17,403 nt of DNA from WQUF01 sp031549525 (GTDB lineage: Bacteria > Bacillota > Clostridia > Clostridiales > Clostridiaceae): assembly GCA_031549525.1 (NCBI GenBank), contig JAVBPQ010000001.1:1-17403 (forward strand), read 5' to 3'. A model generated the notes under the pieces. The model was given only the letters and a program-made list of their open reading frames with translations. It was not told where the DNA came from and did no database searches. Below are positions 15,703 through 17,403 of this stretch, one piece after another. The position numbers were made by a program, and so were the translations under genes. Each line of letters opens with the position of its first letter. Within the stretch, counting starts at the first letter, position 1.

Positions 15703-15735
15703 CATGATTTCAAAAAGTGTACTTTTTGAAACATG
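15703..15735. repeat. Long near-perfect palindrome
   Basis: CATG, a bulged A, then TTTCAAAAAGT at 15708-15718 pairs across a 2-nt centre with ACTTTTTGAAA at 15721-15731 and CATG. That is 15 paired bases. It stands about 80 bp outside the insertion sequence, just before the antitoxin remnant. It may be an operator, an old element end or a terminator; no function is shown. Confidence 0.65.
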
Positions 15736-15751
15736 GTATTATATAATTCTT

Positions 15752-15871
15752 ATTAAACCTTATGATTATAATTTAGAGACAATCAAAACAATAAACGATG
15801 CAAGACGAAGAATAGATGTAAAAAAATTCTCTTCAGTTGATGAAATGTTTGAGAAGCTTGATAAAGATTGA
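15752..15871 (+). pseudogene. RelB/DinJ-type antitoxin, C-terminal remnant
   Basis: The frame ends IKPYDYNLETIKTINDARRR, then a segment with FSSVDEMFEKLDKD, which matches the toxin-binding tail of RelB/DinJ antitoxins (the ARxG...FSSVDEL-type end). The N-terminal ribbon-helix-helix part is missing. The frame is open a little further back, to a stop at 15641, but its residues do not look like an antitoxin. The TGA stop overlaps the TTG start of the next frame by two bases, the usual antitoxin-toxin coupling. The relic cannot encode a working DNA-binding antitoxin. Confidence 0.65.
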
Positions 15872-16138
15872 AGACTCCAGTTATAACGGCAAAATTCAAG
15901 AAAGATTACAAATTATCAGCAAAACGAGGGTACGATGAAGGTATAAAAAATGGGATCAATTTAGGAAATGTAAATAATCAAAACTTTGTAAATGTGCCAA
16001 TAGGAAGTATAAAAAAGAAGCTTTCCTATCTTTGTGAGTTTTATAGAATTAACTTCATAAAACAAGAAGAAAGCTATACTTCAAAAGCAAGCTTCTTCGA
16101 CAAAGATATAATACCAACATATGATCCTAAAAATTATC
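15868..16138 (+). pseudogene. Chimera: YafQ/RelE toxin start fused in frame to a TnpB fragment
   Basis: The first 23-25 residues (from TTG 15868, MKTPVITAKFKKDYKLSAKR) match the N-terminus of YafQ/RelE-type mRNA-cutting toxins. At about 15940 the frame switches to the late part of a TnpB: NLGNVNNQNFVNVPIG, then QEESYTSKASFFDKDIIPTYDP. That is the region around the zinc finger of a different TnpB subgroup from the complete one in this window. The TnpB part stops before its final FSGKRIKRG-like stretch and runs into the neighbouring minus-strand gene, ending at 16170. Neither part can be functional. It records at least two deletions. Confidence 0.7.
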
Positions 16139-16763
16139 AAAAGCTTGCAATTCGTTTTCCCAATTCATAGGCTTTCCGACAATCATCAGGAAAAACTTTT
16201 TCCCTGCGTTCTTTCCGTTCAGCTTCATTAAAACCTGCCAGATGATATTTTCTATAATCATTTACTTGCAGTGTTTCTGTGGATTCCACGGTTCCTATAT
16301 ATTCAAAATTCCAACCAAGTATCATCTCATATTTCTTATACAACTCATCGAAGTAGCCTGCTGACCCGTTCATGGTATATATAAAACCTGTTTTTAGTTT
16401 TCCTGTGAAAATTGCCTCATTGTTATCGAAGTTAGCATACTGGTATATCAGCCGTTCTAAAAAAGCCCGCATCATGGCAGATACATCCATCATATAGATA
16501 GGCGAACCCAATATCAGCCCATCACTCTGGTCAATTTTATCAAGAACAGGTTTAAGATCATCGTTTACCGCACAATGCCCAAGACTTTTGCTCCCTCTGA
16601 TTTTACAAGCCAAACAGCTTGTGCATCCTTTGTAGTCTAAATCATATAGATTGATAAGCTCTGTTTGCGCACCAATACTTTGCGCTCCTTCAATCGCATG
16701 ATTTAGCAGAATGTGTGTATTCCAATTTTTACGAGGACTTCCATTAACAGCGATAATTTTCAT
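16137..16763 (-). CDS. Iron-sulfur-flavoprotein-like NAD(P)H/FMN reductase, copy 2
   Basis: A 208-aa flavodoxin-fold protein. The N-terminus MKIIAVNGSPRKNWNTHILL is the FMN phosphate loop of NADPH-dependent FMN reductases. Cys47, Cys50, Cys53 and Cys64 (GCTSCLACK...GHC) resemble the compact cluster motif of archaeal-type iron-sulfur flavoproteins, though the last spacing is longer (10 residues). LILGSPIYMMDVSAMMRAFLERL is the usual flavin-side segment. It probably moves electrons from ferredoxin or NAD(P)H to small acceptors; no substrate is known. AAGGAGGT precedes the ATG and overlaps the stop of the upstream paralogue. The C-terminal codons touch mobile-element debris, so its last residues may not be native. 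Confidence 0.88.
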   Translation of the reverse strand: MKIIAVNGSPRKNWNTHILLNHAIEGAQSIGAQTELINLYDLDYKGCTSCLACKIRGSKSLGHCAVNDDLKPVLDKIDQSDGLILGSPIYMMDVSAMMRAFLERLIYQYANFDNNEAIFTGKLKTGFIYTMNGSAGYFDELYKKYEMILGWNFEYIGTVESTETLQVNDYRKYHLAGFNEAERKERREKVFPDDCRKAYELGKRIASF

Positions 16764-16769
16764 TGTATT

Positions 16770-17403
16770 TTACCTCCTTACCATAGCCTTGCCCAAGTCA
16801 AAGGCTTTTTGACAGTCGTGTGGAAAGACTTTTTTCCTGCGCTCTTTTCGTTCAGCTTCATTTAACAATGCCATGTGAAATTTGCTATAATCCTCTACTT
16901 GTAGTGTTGCAGTTGAAAGTATTGTTCCTGTATATTCAAAATACCTTTCGAGCGTGCTCTCATAACCTTTGAACAAATCATGGAAATTATATTCCTTCAT
17001 ATTTTCGTCTGTCGCATTCATGGTATAAATAAATGCTGTTCTTAAATTCCCGTGAAATAAGGACTCATCAAAGCTGTCGTAGCTTAAATACTGGAAGATA
17101 AATCTTTCCCAAAATGCCCGCAGCATTGCAGTTATATCACCCAAATAGATGGGCGAACCCAATATCAAGCCATCACTTTTGCCGATTCTATCAAGAACAG
17201 GTTTAAGGTCATCGTTTACCACACAATGCCCCAGACTTTTACTTCCTTTGGCTTTACAGCCTAGACAACCGGTGCAGCCTTTATAATCTAAATCATAAAG
17301 ATTGATAAGCTCTGTCTGTGCGCCTACGCTTTGTGCACCCTCCAGAGCTTTATTCAATAAGATGTGAGTGTTCCAATTTTTTCGTGCGCTTCCATTTACG
17401 GCA
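16770..17403 (-). CDS. Iron-sulfur-flavoprotein-like NAD(P)H/FMN reductase, copy 1 (5' end outside)
   Basis: Tandem paralogue of the gene just downstream. The frame is open to the last base of the window (AVNGSARKNWNTHILLNKALEGAQ), so the start lies outside; the TTG at 17357 is internal. It shares the FMN loop, the four cysteines (GCTGCLGCK...GHC) and the C-terminal NEAERKERRKKVFPHDCQKA. It differs mainly in the loop after YTMN, where it is longer. Its last codons AGG AGG TAA serve as the ribosome-binding site of the next gene, so the two are translationally coupled. Role as for the neighbour. Confidence 0.88.
   Translation of the reverse strand, partial: AVNGSARKNWNTHILLNKALEGAQSVGAQTELINLYDLDYKGCTGCLGCKAKGSKSLGHCVVNDDLKPVLDRIGKSDGLILGSPIYLGDITAMLRAFWERFIFQYLSYDSFDESLFHGNLRTAFIYTMNATDENMKEYNFHDLFKGYESTLERYFEYTGTILSTATLQVEDYSKFHMALLNEAERKERRKKVFPHDCQKAFDLGKAMVRR

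Overview
The window is AT-rich, with Gram-positive ribosome-binding sites (AGGAGG) and anaerobe-type iron-sulfur flavoproteins. It looks like a chromosomal segment of a Clostridia-class Firmicute; the species cannot be told from the sequence.

Region 1 (1-8342) is an ordinary sugar-use locus. After the tail of an asparagine synthetase come a YesM-type sensor kinase and a YesN-type AraC response regulator. They are followed by a lipoprotein sugar-binding protein, two MalF/MalG-type permeases and a GH1 beta-glucosidase, all on the + strand and tightly packed. The likely logic is that the two-component pair senses an extracellular beta-glucoside or oligosaccharide and switches on the importer, and the beta-glucosidase then hydrolyses the imported, non-phosphorylated sugar. 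No ABC ATPase is encoded here, so a shared ATPase elsewhere must power the importer. A stem-loop lies between the binding-protein and permease genes, and a terminator closes the operon.

Region 2 (8343-10760) holds two independent + strand genes: an AAA ATPase with a DUF4143 C-terminus, and an EFR1-type flavodoxin/ferredoxin fusion. A bidirectional terminator separates them from the convergent minus-strand rpiR remnant.

Region 3 (about 10757-16140) is a mobile-element accretion zone. An RpiR/MurR-type regulator has lost its N-terminal half, and the break falls where the right end of a tnpB-only IS200/IS605-type element begins. That element encodes a TnpB with all three RuvC acidic residues but no CXXC zinc finger. 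It has a consensus promoter, a structured right end that should act as the omega (guide) RNA, and matching imperfect hairpins at both ends. Next to its left end is a short stretch with a consensus minus-strand promoter and a strong terminator about 125 nt downstream, a candidate small RNA. An apparently intact IS1634-family insertion sequence follows, with recognisable inverted repeats. Beyond it lie relics of a RelB/YafQ-type toxin-antitoxin pair whose toxin start is fused in frame to a fragment of a second, unrelated TnpB.

Region 4 (16137-17403) holds two tandem minus-strand paralogues of an iron-sulfur-flavoprotein-like NAD(P)H/FMN reductase. The upstream copy runs off the window.

The rest of the content is routine. 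The parts worth a second look are the TnpB element with its rpiR target, the candidate small RNA, and the toxin-TnpB chimera.
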